Shown here: one piece after another, positions 17,229 through 25,548 of the stretch
Layout of the letters: each line of letters opens with the position of its first letter
Position numbering within the stretch: the first letter of the stretch is position 1
Assembly: GCF_000269905.1 (NCBI RefSeq)
Contig: NZ_AKIF01000005.1
Location: 1-39,064, forward strand
Direction of reading: 5' to 3'
DNA: 39,064 nucleotides
Origin: Alkalibacillus haloalkaliphilus C5
GTDB taxonomy: Bacteria; Bacillota; Bacilli; Bacillales; Alkalibacillaceae
Program-made: the position numbers and the translations under genes
Notes under the pieces: generated by a model
What the model saw: only the letters and a program-made list of their open reading frames with translations
The model's database searches: none
What the model was told of the DNA's origin: nothing

Positions 17229-18098
17229 TTAATTATCTAAAACTAATAAACTTGCTCCCAACATTCCTGCTTCATTACCGAACTGAGCGATCTTGACGTC
17301 TATTGGATTTAATAGGTGATCATTTAATTGTTCTTTTAAAGTATCAAACCAATATTCAGCAGATTCTGACACACCACCACCAATCACAACGCAATCCATA
17401 TCGAAAGTTGCTTGTAGAGAACTAATAATGACAGCTAAATCAAAAGTGAAGGCATTAATAAGTTCTTTAGCTTTAGCGTCTTGGTCAGCATTTAAAAATA
17501 ACTCTCTTGGTGAATATGGAAGGTTGGCTTCTTCAATACGTCGTTCAAGTGCTGTTCCTGAAACATATTGCTCAAAACATCCTTTATGACCACATGGACA
17601 AGGGTGACCATTCGGATATAAGATCATATGACCAATTTCTGCAGCCCCTCCATTAGGACCTCCAGAAACGATATAGTTATCTAAAATAATTCCACCACCT
17701 AGCCCTGTACCTAAAGTCAAACAGACCGTTCTTTCATAATCTTTAGCGGCTCCAATTTTTGCTTCAGCTAGGGCTGCGACATTTGCATCGTTATCGACAC
17801 GGACTAGTTTGCCAGTTGCTTCTTCCAATTGCTGCTTCACTTCAGTTCCAGACCAGCCAGGTAACAATTCTGTAGCATAAACAACACGCCCACGTTTTGA
17901 ATCGACAAAGCCATGTGTTCCAATCCCAATTCGTTCAACGTCAGGATGTTTCTCTAAGACGGCTTTGATCTCTTTTTCTAGCGAATCATAAAGTGGAAAA
18001 ATTGTTGGAACTTGCTCATCTAAGTGTACATTTAAGTCTTCATCAACAACACCCATTCTAATTTTTGTCCCGCCTATATCAACACCTAGTACTTTCAC
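17229..18098 (-). CDS. ROK-family sugar kinase, probably glucokinase
   Basis: A 289-residue cytoplasmic kinase that phosphorylates glucose or a similar hexose with ATP. GVDIGGTKIRMG (residues 5-16) is the phosphate loop. VDNDANVAALAE has the catalytic Asp104, EIGHM has the metal-associated Glu/His (about 154-157) and CPCGHKGCFEQ (from residue 167) is the ROK zinc site. Start GTG 18098, chosen for GGAGG 8 bases upstream. It follows the alpha-glucosidase gene by 18 bases and is co-transcribed with it. It fits the pathway: intracellular alpha-glucosidases release glucose, this enzyme makes glucose 6-phosphate, then Pgi acts. Confidence 0.88.
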   Translation of the reverse strand: MKVLGVDIGGTKIRMGVVDEDLNVHLDEQVPTIFPLYDSLEKEIKAVLEKHPDVERIGIGTHGFVDSKRGRVVYATELLPGWSGTEVKQQLEEATGKLVRVDNDANVAALAEAKIGAAKDYERTVCLTLGTGLGGGIILDNYIVSGGPNGGAAEIGHMILYPNGHPCPCGHKGCFEQYVSGTALERRIEEANLPYSPRELFLNADQDAKAKELINAFTFDLAVIISSLQATFDMDCVVIGGGVSESAEYWFDTLKEQLNDHLLNPIDVKIAQFGNEAGMLGASLLVLDN

Positions 18099-18116
18099 TT
18101 TTCATACCTCCAATTA

Positions 18117-19712
18117 TTAATCTTTATATACAATCGTTTCATAAGGTCGCAATGATAATTGATGACTAGTAGCTTGGATATCATAATTTTGAATTAAAAT
18201 TTCTCCTTTAGGTTGTTCATTAACTTCAACTGTTTGGTTACTGAAGTTGCAGTATACCGTGATTGTTTCACCTTCTCCTTCTCTTTTATAAGCAAATAAG
18301 TTAGGGTGTTCACGGTAGATTAATTTGAATTTACCCGTTGTAATTAAATTCATCTCTTTTCTTAGTTTAATTAAAGTTTTGTAGTAATTATAAATAGATT
18401 TACTCTGATTTAAATCGCTTTCAACATTAATGTAGCTAAAGTTAGGGTTCACTTGAATCCATGGTGTTCCAGTAGTGAAGCTAGCTTGTTCATGAGATGT
18501 CCATTGCATCGGTGTTCTAGCATTGTCACGACTAACATGGTGAATTTGGTCTAAAATCTTACGTTCTGGTATTCCATTATTCTTTTTCTCGTCATACATG
18601 TTCAATGTTTCAATGTCTTTATAATCAGCAATTGAAGAGAATGCTACATTTGTCATACCAATCTCTTCTCCTTGATAGATGTAAGGTGTTCCTTGTAGAA
18701 AGTGTAGACAAGTTGCTAGCATTGTTGCTGACTCATAGCGATAGTTTGTATCATCACCGAAGCGTGACACGATTCTTGGCTGATCGTGGTTGTTCCAATA
18801 TAAACTGTTCCAACCTATATCATATAAGGCATTTTGCCATTTTTCTAGATTTTCTTTTAAATCAATTAAGTTTAACGGTTTATAATCCCATTTCTCATCA
18901 GGCCCGTGGTCTAAATCCATATGTTCGAAAGTAAAGATCATATTAACTTCACGGTTGTTAGGATCTGTGTAAACTTGAGCATCTTCTGGTGTTGTCCCTG
19001 GCATTTCACCGACTGTTACACAATTATAATGGGATAGTACTTCATCATTCATCTCTTGTAAAAACTCATGAATTCGTGGGCCATTCATGAAATAGTCACT
19101 TCCGTCACCGTTCGGCCCGTCTGGTAAGTCCGGGTGTTTAGAGATGAAGTTAATGACGTCCATACGAAAACCATCAACACCTTTTTGTAACCACCAATGC
19201 ATCATTTCGTAAATTCGCTTTCTTAGTTCAGGGTTTTCCCAGTTTAAGTCAGGTTGCTTTTTGCTAAACAAGTGTAAATAATATTTACCTTTTTCTTCGT
19301 CATACTCCCAAGCTGAGCCACCAAAAATCGATTGCCAGTTGTTTGGCTTCTCTCGCCATATATAATAATCTTCATGCTCTTTAAACCATTGATGCTCATC
19401 TGATGTGTGATTAACGACTAGGTCCATCATAAGCTTCATGTCGCGCTTATGTACTTCATCTAGTAGTTGTTCAAAGTCTTCCATCGTCCCAAACTCAGGG
19501 TTTATACTGTAGTAATCGCGTATATCATATCCATTATCATCATTAGGTGAATCATACACTGGACTTAACCAAATTAAGTCAATGCCCAACTCTTTTAAGT
19601 AATCAAGCTTTTCGATCATGCCTTGTAAGTCTCCAACCCCATCACCATTTGAATCGTTAAAGCTTCGTGGGTATATTTGATATACAGTTGCCTTTTTCCA
19701 CCAATCTTGCAT
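18117..19712 (-). CDS. GH13 alpha-glucosidase, probably oligo-1,6-glucosidase (MalL-like)
   Basis: A 531-residue cytoplasmic GH13 hydrolase, paralogous to the enzyme at 11390-13006. Seen are YQIYPRSFNDSNGDGVGDLQ, DLVVNHTSDEHQWF, GFRMDVINFI with nucleophile Asp185, VGEMPG with the acid/base Glu, and NNHDQPR. Val after the nucleophile (MDVIN) is the known signature of alpha-1,6-active isomaltase/oligo-1,6-glucosidase enzymes. It is the first gene of the minus-strand cluster, with RBS AAAGGGTGGGAG and a candidate promoter about 45-75 bases upstream. It would act on isomaltose, panose or dextrin branches. Specificity is inferred from this one position. Confidence 0.9.
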   Translation of the reverse strand: MQDWWKKATVYQIYPRSFNDSNGDGVGDLQGMIEKLDYLKELGIDLIWLSPVYDSPNDDNGYDIRDYYSINPEFGTMEDFEQLLDEVHKRDMKLMMDLVVNHTSDEHQWFKEHEDYYIWREKPNNWQSIFGGSAWEYDEEKGKYYLHLFSKKQPDLNWENPELRKRIYEMMHWWLQKGVDGFRMDVINFISKHPDLPDGPNGDGSDYFMNGPRIHEFLQEMNDEVLSHYNCVTVGEMPGTTPEDAQVYTDPNNREVNMIFTFEHMDLDHGPDEKWDYKPLNLIDLKENLEKWQNALYDIGWNSLYWNNHDQPRIVSRFGDDTNYRYESATMLATCLHFLQGTPYIYQGEEIGMTNVAFSSIADYKDIETLNMYDEKKNNGIPERKILDQIHHVSRDNARTPMQWTSHEQASFTTGTPWIQVNPNFSYINVESDLNQSKSIYNYYKTLIKLRKEMNLITTGKFKLIYREHPNLFAYKREGEGETITVYCNFSNQTVEVNEQPKGEILIQNYDIQATSHQLSLRPYETIVYKD

Positions 19713-19756
19713 ATGTTCGCTCCCACCCTTTCAGTTATGTAATTATTAACTAATTT

Positions 19757-19786
19757 ATCATAGAAGCGACTTTTGTAAATAATCAA
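19757..19786 (-). promoter_or_regulatory. Probable sigma-A promoter of the alpha-glucosidase/kinase unit
   Basis: On the minus strand TTGATT (19786-19781) and TATGAT (19762-19757) are separated by 18 bases. The -10 box ends about 45 bases before the start codon. No cre-like operator is visible beside it. Confidence 0.5.
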
Positions 19787-19929
19787 AAATTGTTTGTTTC
19801 GTTACACGGGCTCTATGTATATACATAAGTAAATGTTTTCTAAAATTTTAATAAAATAATTTCTTCATGATGGTAATTTAATGTTAAACTATTGTATATG
19901 TAGAAATACAAGGGAAAAGGAAGTCTAAT

Positions 19930-21096
19930 ATGGATGAAAATAACATTACTCGACTCGATATAGACGGAAAAGAAGTTATTATAATTGGTACTGCACACGT
20001 TTCGAAGCAAAGTGCAGAACAAGTTAAAGAAGTAATTGAGACCGAACAACCTGATTCTGTTTGTGTCGAACTAGACGAACAACGTTATCAATCAGTTCGA
20101 GAAGGTAACAAATGGAGAGATATGAACATATTCAAAGTCGTTAAAGAGAAGAAATCAACTTTGTTGTTAATGAATATGATGATTTCATCTTTCCAAAACC
20201 GTGTTGCAAAACAATTTGGCATTAAGCCTGGTCAGGAAATGATTCAAGGGATTGATTCAGCTGAAGAAGTTGAGGCTGATTTAGTGTTGGCTGACCGTAA
20301 CATCCAGACGACATTTTCAAGAGTTTGGCGAAGTATCGGGGTCTCAGGCCGTGCAAAATTAATGCTATCAATTCTTTATAGTATTTTTAATCGCGAGACC
20401 ATTTCTGAACAAGAACTTGAGAAGATGAAGCAACAAGATATGCTGAACTCTGTTATGCAAGAGTTCACTGAAGCTTTTCCAAGACTAAAAAAGCCCTTAA
20501 TAGATGAACGTGATCAATATTTAGCCCAAAAGATTAAAGATGCACCAGGGGATAAAGTGGTAGCCGTTTTAGGTGCAGCACACGTTCCAGGGGTTAAGAA
20601 AGAAATTAATAAGGAACAAGACTTAGACCGACTAACGACTGTACCGCCTAAGTCAAAAGCGCCGAAAGTAATCGCTTGGATGATTCCAATATTAATTTTA
20701 TCCATCATTGCTTACACATTTATGAATAACCCTGATGCGGCATATCAACAAACACTTAGCTGGATTCTTTGGAATGGCTCGATGTCTGCTTTAGGTGCAG
20801 CGATTGCTTTTGGACACCCGCTGACGATTGTGACCGCCTTTTTAGTAGCACCGTTAAGTTCATTGAACCCGATGCTAGCTGCGGGTTGGTTTGCAGGTAT
20901 TGTGCAAGCGTCGATTCGTAAACCACACGTTTCAGACTTTGAAAATATAGCTGAAGATGTTACAACAGTTAAAGGTTTCTGGCAAAACAAAGTGACAAGA
21001 ATTTTATTAATTGTCGTACTAACGAATATCGGAAGTTCATTAGGTACGTTTATCGGTGGGGCAGACGTTATTCGCGTCTTCTTTGAGAATTTATAA
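19930..21096 (+). CDS. TraB/PrgY-family membrane protein
   Basis: A 388-residue protein. The N-terminal domain (residues 1-240) is TraB-type, with the paired motifs IIGTAHVSKQS (about residues 18-28) and LGAAHVPG (about 217-224). Several hydrophobic segments follow in the C-terminal 140 residues (IAWMIPILILSIIAYTF, PLTIVTAFLVAPLSS). Members of this branch include plasmid-encoded pheromone-shutdown proteins of enterococci and widespread chromosomal homologues of unknown role. The context gives no hint of a pheromone system, so I make no functional claim beyond the family. RBS AAAGGAAG precedes the ATG. It is divergent from the sugar cluster. Confidence 0.85.
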   Translation: MDENNITRLDIDGKEVIIIGTAHVSKQSAEQVKEVIETEQPDSVCVELDEQRYQSVREGNKWRDMNIFKVVKEKKSTLLLMNMMISSFQNRVAKQFGIKPGQEMIQGIDSAEEVEADLVLADRNIQTTFSRVWRSIGVSGRAKLMLSILYSIFNRETISEQELEKMKQQDMLNSVMQEFTEAFPRLKKPLIDERDQYLAQKIKDAPGDKVVAVLGAAHVPGVKKEINKEQDLDRLTTVPPKSKAPKVIAWMIPILILSIIAYTFMNNPDAAYQQTLSWILWNGSMSALGAAIAFGHPLTIVTAFLVAPLSSLNPMLAAGWFAGIVQASIRKPHVSDFENIAEDVTTVKGFWQNKVTRILLIVVLTNIGSSLGTFIGGADVIRVFFENL

Positions 21097-21113
21097 AAGG
21101 AAATTGTAAGTTG

Positions 21114-21142
21114 AGAGCTGGGTTATGCCCAGTTCTTTTTTT
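21114..21142 (+). terminator. Rho-independent terminator after the TraB/PrgY gene
   Basis: AGAGCTGGG pairs with CCCAGTTCT (one G-T pair) around TTATG, followed by seven T residues. Confidence 0.85.
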
Positions 21143-21225
21143 GTTATAAAATCATTTAAAAAGAAGGAAGAATTTATCTTGTATAGAAAATTAGTGTAGA
21201 TAGATGTCGGAAGGGGTCAAACAAG

Positions 21226-22272
21226 ATGAGTCATACAAATAAATTTATTATGCAAATTGGAGTATGTATAGGGGTCATTGCTTTATTGTCTTTCGCTATT
21301 GGAATAATGTTAATTAGTTCTCGAATTGAAACGTACCAAGATGAACAGATCGACTCTGCTACAAGAACGGTTCAATCAGCGATGCAATCAACGCAACATG
21401 CGACAGATACAATAGAACATATGGTAGAGATGCGATTGTACACAGCATCTAAAGGAATAATGACAGACCTTGGTGGTCGAGACATTAACGATATTAGTCA
21501 AATTGAGCTAAGAGAAATAGCTGACCAATGGGATGTTCAAGAAATATCACTATGGGAAAGGGAAGAGGGTGACATAGTGGTGACACAGTCAACGGATGAT
21601 ACACAAGTTGGCTTACCATCACAAGACTGGGGGTATTGGTATACAGCTTTTGATCAGCTCATGTCACAAGAACCAGTTACTGTTGAGGAAGGATTTGCTT
21701 TAGATAACTTTTGGGTAGGACCGATCTCACGTGCTGAGTTATTTGATCACATTTATTATAAATTTGCTTATTATTATGATGGTACAACTGATTATATGGT
21801 TAATGCCTATATCGAGGATGAAGAAATTTATAGTGTGAGCTTTGAATCAGGACCTTCTGAAGTCATTTCTCAAATCGAAGTACACAACGACGTTGTAGAA
21901 GAGATAGCCGTATTAAACGCACCAACCTGGCTAAAACGTGATGAAGAGCATGAAGTTATTGAGCCTGAAACAGATCTTCCTGTCTTATACGGGCATATGA
22001 CACTAGATATTAGTGAAGATGAAGAAATGGTTGAAGCGGCTTGGCAACAAAATGAGTCACAAACCGTTGATTTTACAATGGACCATAATAATTACCGCAA
22101 GATTTATAAGCCGTTAGAGCATGATCGCGTGATGGTTACCGTAATGAATTTAAATAGTGAAGAGTCATTAAAACAACAATTGAGTTGGGTCTTTTTCGGT
22201 GCTATGACTTTAGGTGTTGTTTGCATGCTTCTAATCATGAGAGTTGTTGCAAAAAGAGCAAATAAAGCGTAA
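21226..22272 (+). CDS. Two-TM membrane protein with a large extracytoplasmic sensor-like domain and no output domain
   Basis: A 348-residue protein. A membrane helix lies at about residues 9-30, then an acidic extracytoplasmic region of about 290 residues, then a second helix (about 320-340) and only a few basic residues (RVVAKRANKA). The first helix is followed by a helical, glutamine- and threonine-rich segment (DSATRTVQSAMQSTQHATDT), as in sensor kinases and chemoreceptors with Cache-like domains. No HAMP, kinase, GGDEF or receptor output domain follows, and the next gene is rlmN. The family is not recognised. It may be a ligand-binding partner for another protein or the remnant of a receptor. 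RBS GGAAGGGG. Confidence 0.65.
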   Translation: MSHTNKFIMQIGVCIGVIALLSFAIGIMLISSRIETYQDEQIDSATRTVQSAMQSTQHATDTIEHMVEMRLYTASKGIMTDLGGRDINDISQIELREIADQWDVQEISLWEREEGDIVVTQSTDDTQVGLPSQDWGYWYTAFDQLMSQEPVTVEEGFALDNFWVGPISRAELFDHIYYKFAYYYDGTTDYMVNAYIEDEEIYSVSFESGPSEVISQIEVHNDVVEEIAVLNAPTWLKRDEEHEVIEPETDLPVLYGHMTLDISEDEEMVEAAWQQNESQTVDFTMDHNNYRKIYKPLEHDRVMVTVMNLNSEESLKQQLSWVFFGAMTLGVVCMLLIMRVVAKRANKA

Positions 22273-22305
22273 GCAAATTTGGAACATGTTGTCTATATAA
22301 ATTAC

Positions 22306-22334
22306 TTGATACATTGTGTTATATCCATTAGTAT
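22306..22334 (+). promoter_or_regulatory. Probable sigma-A promoter of rlmN
   Basis: TTGATA (22306-22311) and TAGTAT (22329-22334) are separated by 17 bases and lie about 40 bases before the rlmN start codon. Confidence 0.5.
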
Positions 22335-22371
22335 TAACAAAGTAACCTAGGTATTGAAATGAGGGTTTAAA

Positions 22372-23445
22372 ATGAAACCATCTATTTATGGACTAACACA
22401 AGAAAAATTACAAAATTGGTTAGTCGAAAATGGTGAAAAGCGCTTTAGAGCTGACCAAGTATGGGATTGGCTATATCAAAAGCGTGTTAAATCGTTTTCT
22501 GAGATGAAAAACGTCAATAAAAAAACAATCGAACTATTAGAAGAACATTATCAGATCCAGTCATTAACTGAAACAATAAAGCAAGAGTCACAAGACGGAA
22601 CGATTAAGTTTTTATTCGAGCTACCTGATGGCAACCATATCGAAACTGTATTAATGCGTTTTGATTACGGACTTTCTGTTTGTGTTACGACACAAGTTGG
22701 TTGTAATATTGGTTGTTCTTTCTGTGCAAGTGGTATTTTAAGTAAGAATCGCGACCTAACAAGTGGCGAAATTGTTGAGCAAATTATGAATGTTCAACAC
22801 CATTTAGATGAAAGAGGCGATGATGAGCGTGTAAGCCACATTGTTGTTATGGGGATCGGTGAGCCATTTGATAACTACGACAATACGATGGACTTCCTAC
22901 GTGTCGTTAATGATCAAAAGGGGCTTTCGATTGGGGCGAGGCATATCACTGTTTCTACTAGTGGTATTGTTCCGAAGATGTATGATTTTGCTGATGAAAA
23001 CATCCAGATTAACTTAGCGCTATCACTACATGCACCGAATAATAAGCTAAGAACAGACATTATGAAAATTAACCGTGCTTATCCAATTGAGCAATTGATG
23101 GATGCTGTTGATTATTATTTAGAAAAGACAAATCGCAGAATTACATTTGAATATATTTTGCTACATGATGTCAATGATCAAAAGGAACATGCGTTAGAAC
23201 TAGTGAAGCTACTTAAAGATAAGCGTCACCTATCTTACGTCAACTTAATTCCGTATAACCCGGTAGAAGACCATCCTTATGATCGTAGTAGTAAGCAAAA
23301 TATTTTAACGTTCTACGAAACATTACTTGAAAATAATATTAACTGCGGTGTTCGTGTTGAACAAGGTAGTGACATCGACGCAGCTTGTGGTCAGTTAAGA
23401 AGTAAACAACTTATTAAAAAGTCTAAGGCTAAATCAAAAGCTTAA
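22372..23445 (+). CDS. rlmN: Dual-specificity RNA methyltransferase RlmN
   Basis: A 357-residue radical-SAM enzyme that methylates C2 of adenine 2503 in 23S rRNA (and adenine 37 in some tRNAs). The cluster-binding motif is CNIGCSFC (Cys111, Cys115, Cys118). The conserved second catalytic Cys is in AACGQLR (about residue 339). The N-terminal [15 protein letters not shown], followed by [12 protein letters not shown], is the typical RlmN accessory domain. Length is normal. It is distinguished from Cfr by these N-terminal features and by its chromosomal context. RBS GAGGG about 6 bases before the ATG. Confidence 0.95.
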   Translation: MKPSIYGLTQEKLQNWLVENGEKRFRADQVWDWLYQKRVKSFSEMKNVNKKTIELLEEHYQIQSLTETIKQESQDGTIKFLFELPDGNHIETVLMRFDYGLSVCVTTQVGCNIGCSFCASGILSKNRDLTSGEIVEQIMNVQHHLDERGDDERVSHIVVMGIGEPFDNYDNTMDFLRVVNDQKGLSIGARHITVSTSGIVPKMYDFADENIQINLALSLHAPNNKLRTDIMKINRAYPIEQLMDAVDYYLEKTNRRITFEYILLHDVNDQKEHALELVKLLKDKRHLSYVNLIPYNPVEDHPYDRSSKQNILTFYETLLENNINCGVRVEQGSDIDAACGQLRSKQLIKKSKAKSKA

Positions 23446-23452
23446 TATAGTG

Positions 23453-23491
23453 AAGTGCCTGTTACGAATAAAATCGTGACAGGCACTTTTT
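23453..23491 (+). terminator. Rho-independent terminator of rlmN
   Basis: AAGTGCCTGTTACGA pairs with TCGTGACAGGCACTT (one G-T pair) around a six-base loop, followed by a short T run. Confidence 0.88.
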
Positions 23492-23542
23492 ATATGGACA
23501 TTCGCATATGGTATAAGTAAGACATTAAAGGGATGTGGAAAC

Positions 23543-24289
23543 ATGACATTATACATTAATGATGGTGAACATCCGACTGTGTATCGATCAAAACGGAAAG
23601 TAAGTGCTCATAATCAAGATTATACGAAGTTTGACAGGTTATCAGAGTGGATGGAAGAACAGCAGAAAGTCAACCGTTCGTTAAAGCGTTCAAATAGCTT
23701 TCTTAATCAGTTGTATGAACGGCAAGATCATATCCAAACACAAATGGATACACAAGTTCAAGAACTTGTAACTAAACAACATAGCCATGATCAGTTTAAA
23801 CAAGATGTATTGGAGAGATTGCGCATGTTAGACAACAAAAGCAGCCAGTTGGAAGAGTGGCTTAAAACTGAAGAACATGCTCGAGAAGATCTAATTGATC
23901 AAGTTAAAAGTATAAATGAGTCAAATAAAGAAATTATAAATAAAATTACCGATCAAAAAGTTTCAAACGATGAGTTAATTGACCAATTAAATCAAATTGT
24001 TAGCGCTCACGAAGAGATGAGCGAACAGCTTAAACACTTTGATGAAAATCAAAAGGAAATGTCAGAACAAGTCCAAAGACAAGAAGCATTAATGGAAAAG
24101 CTCCATCGACAAATGCTTAACTTTAGATCCATTTTATATGAACGAAGCCATCATTTAGCAGAAAAGATTGAGGATCAGTACGAAATAACGTCATCTTATG
24201 TTCATCAACTGATGACAGGTAGTGACAAACCACTAACGATGGTTATGACTAAGAAGGAACAAGAAACAGATCAAAAAGATAGTATGTAA
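23543..24289 (+). CDS. Coiled-coil protein of unknown function
   Basis: A 248-residue hydrophilic protein with no signal peptide or membrane segment. From about residue 35 to 215 it is almost entirely predicted coiled coil: heptad-like spacing of Leu, Ile, Met and Val with many Glu, Gln and Lys (LERLRMLDNKSSQLEEWLK, LIDQLNQIVSAHEEMSEQLK). The first 30 residues (YINDGEHPTVYRSKRKVSAH) are of different character. Coiled-coil cytoplasmic proteins of this size in Bacillus include cell-shape, division and spore proteins. I do not recognise a family and assign no role. It lies immediately before the phased repeat array and two spore-protein genes. ATG with a short GGGATG upstream. Confidence 0.7.
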   Translation: MTLYINDGEHPTVYRSKRKVSAHNQDYTKFDRLSEWMEEQQKVNRSLKRSNSFLNQLYERQDHIQTQMDTQVQELVTKQHSHDQFKQDVLERLRMLDNKSSQLEEWLKTEEHAREDLIDQVKSINESNKEIINKITDQKVSNDELIDQLNQIVSAHEEMSEQLKHFDENQKEMSEQVQRQEALMEKLHRQMLNFRSILYERSHHLAEKIEDQYEITSSYVHQLMTGSDKPLTMVMTKKEQETDQKDSM

Positions 24290-24298
24290 TTTAGTTGA

Positions 24299-24316
24299 TG
24301 ACTCGGTATTGAGTCA
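24299..24316 (+). terminator. Weak hairpin after the coiled-coil gene
   Basis: TGACTC and GAGTCA pair around GGTATT. The following T-rich stretch is short (CCTTCTTAT), so termination efficiency is doubtful. Confidence 0.4.
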
Positions 24317-24340
24317 CCTTCTTATAGCTCAACTAGAAAA

Positions 24341-24480
24341 ATCGCCTAATTATTTCAAAATTAGGCGATATATAATTTTATTAAGCGAATATAGAGATAA
24401 TTAAGCGAAAATCAAAATAATTAAGCGAAATTAAAACTTATTAAGCGAACGCCTAATTAATTGGGCGTTCGCTCGATTAA
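24341..24480. repeat. Array of six 20-bp-phased TTARGCGAA units flanked by inverted units
   Basis: TTAGGCGAT at 24361, TTAAGCGAA at 24381, 24401, 24421 and 24441, and TTGGGCGTT at 24461 all begin exactly 20 bases apart. The left end is a perfect 11-bp hairpin (ATCGCCTAATT / AATTAGGCGAT, 24341-24369) and the right end a palindrome (GCGAACGCC / GGCGTTCGC, about 24445-24472). The spacers between units are AT-rich and not conserved. It lies between convergent genes (coiled-coil protein and SspH). The period rules out typical CRISPR. Function unknown: iteron-like protein-binding array or repeat element are both possible. Confidence 0.7.
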
Positions 24481-24660
24481 TTAAATCTTTTCCCTTAAGT
24501 TAGATAACTGAGCATCAAATTCATTTTCAGGATCGTCTAAAAAATAACAATGAGCTGTATCGTTATCATTAACATGTTGGATATAAACATTTTGCCCATT
24601 GTATTGTACATTTTTCATTTCAGGCGATTCAGCGATTTGCTGTGCACGCAAACGGTCCAT
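24481..24660 (-). CDS. sspH: Small acid-soluble spore protein, H type (59 residues)
   Basis: A 59-residue frame: MDRLRAQQIAESPEMKNVQY, then NGQNVYIQHVNDNDTAHCYF and a Leu-rich end. The N-terminal MDxxRAxxIxxSPEMKNVxY and the VYIQHV motif match SspH-family spore proteins. H-type proteins are minor proteins of the spore core with unknown detailed role. The ATG follows AAGGAGGGG at 6 bases. The gap of 14 bases to the gene upstream shows a two-gene unit with its paralogue. Its stop codon is the last TTA unit next to the repeat array. It is not detectable with a 60-residue cut-off. Confidence 0.82.
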   Translation of the reverse strand: MDRLRAQQIAESPEMKNVQYNGQNVYIQHVNDNDTAHCYFLDDPENEFDAQLSNLREKI

Positions 24661-24674
24661 TTATACCCCTCCTT

Positions 24675-24860
24675 CTAAGTTGGGTCGTCTTCATACAACC
24701 CATTTAAATCAACTTCCTGTTCATGGTGCATTTCATCTAATGGAAAAATTGCCGCGGTTTCACTGTTTATGACTTCTTGAATATAGACGGGAATACCGTG
24801 GTATTTAACGTTAATCATAACAAGTGAATCGATAATTTCCTTTGCACGTTCTTCATCCAT
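24675..24860 (-). CDS. Small acid-soluble spore protein, H type (61 residues)
   Basis: A 61-residue protein with the same pattern as its downstream neighbour: MDEERAKEIIDSLVMINVKY, GIPVYIQEV, then an acidic C-terminal half (HHEQEVDLNGLYEDDPT). Family: SspH-type spore proteins. It starts at ATG 24860 after GGGAGG. It is transcribed with the second sspH-like gene. A sporulation-type promoter (for example SigG) is expected upstream, but I could not identify one convincingly. Confidence 0.85.
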   Translation of the reverse strand: MDEERAKEIIDSLVMINVKYHGIPVYIQEVINSETAAIFPLDEMHHEQEVDLNGLYEDDPT

Positions 24861-24945
24861 AGTTCCTCCCTGCCTTTCTTACACTTATTTTTTTCTGTAC
24901 AGGTTAAAATATACGATGGAACAACAGGTTAAAAATGCCTCAAAT

Positions 24946-24982
24946 AAAAAATCCCCTATCTCAAACACTAGAGATAGGGGAT
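24946..24982 (-). terminator. Rho-independent terminator of the GbsR-type gene
   Basis: ATCCCCTATCTC and GAGATAGGGGAT form a perfect 12-bp stem around an 8-base loop. On the minus strand a U run follows. It lies directly after the regulator's stop codon. Confidence 0.9.
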
Positions 24983-24987
24983 GATTG

Positions 24988-25548
24988 TCAATTGTCTTTG
25001 TTTTGTTCAGGTGGTGGGAATGATTCGAAAATCTTACCGTTACGAATTCCTTCTACAAGTTGTTCAAGCCAGTAGTAATACGCCTTTGAGTATTCGACTT
25101 GTTCATAAAGTTCTCGAGCTTCATCTCGCACTTCTTGAGAAACATCTTCAGAATTCATTACCTCTTCAAAAATTGGTTGAGCTTCTTTAATCGCTTCAAG
25201 GTTTAAGTTGACTTCACGCTCCCACTTTTTAGTAAAAAATTTACTAAAGAAACTGAAGAAATCTTTCTCAGCAACGAATGTTTGCTTTCTTGAACCACGA
25301 CGAAATGACTGTTTGACGATATCAAATTCTTGCAGCTTTTTAACCCCAGTACTCATACTAGGCTTACTCATTTTCAATTTCTCACGCATTTCATCTAAGG
25401 TCATGCTTTTCTCAAAATACATTGTACCGTAAAGGTTGCCGACACTTCTCGTAACACCATAAAGGTCCATCGTTTCACCTAATGATTCAATGACAATGTC
25501 TTTTGCTTGATCGACGGATTCCCTTGCCTGTTCGTCATTTTGACTCAT
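24988..25548 (-). CDS. GbsR/OpcR-type MarR-like transcriptional regulator
   Basis: A 186-residue regulator. Residues 15-110 form a winged-helix: YGVTRSVGNLYGTMYF, MTLDEMREKLKMSKPSMSTG and VKKLQEFDIVKQSFRRGSRK. The conserved ending KAYYYWLEQLVEG and length of about 180 residues are typical of the GbsR family. In Bacillus subtilis, GbsR represses the choline-to-betaine genes and choline uptake, and OpcR represses another osmolyte importer. No gbsA, gbsB or opu gene is adjacent, but the window contains a BCCT transporter. Which genes it controls is not shown here. RBS GAGGAGG before the ATG. Own terminator downstream. Confidence 0.88.
   Translation of the reverse strand: MSQNDEQARESVDQAKDIVIESLGETMDLYGVTRSVGNLYGTMYFEKSMTLDEMREKLKMSKPSMSTGVKKLQEFDIVKQSFRRGSRKQTFVAEKDFFSFFSKFFTKKWEREVNLNLEAIKEAQPIFEEVMNSEDVSQEVRDEARELYEQVEYSKAYYYWLEQLVEGIRNGKIFESFPPPEQNKDN

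Noticed and set aside
24341-24480. CRISPR array
   Set aside because: The period is 20 bases with a conserved core of only 9 bases, the spacers are AT-rich and not unique-length protospacers, and no cas gene is present.
24341-24480. Plasmid or chromosomal replication origin (iterons)
   Set aside because: No rep or dnaA gene, no DnaA boxes and no plasmid functions are present in the window.
24861-24950. SigG promoter for the sspH-like genes
   Set aside because: CATCGTA near 24907 resembles the -10 box, but no matching -35 box at the right distance was found, so I list no feature.
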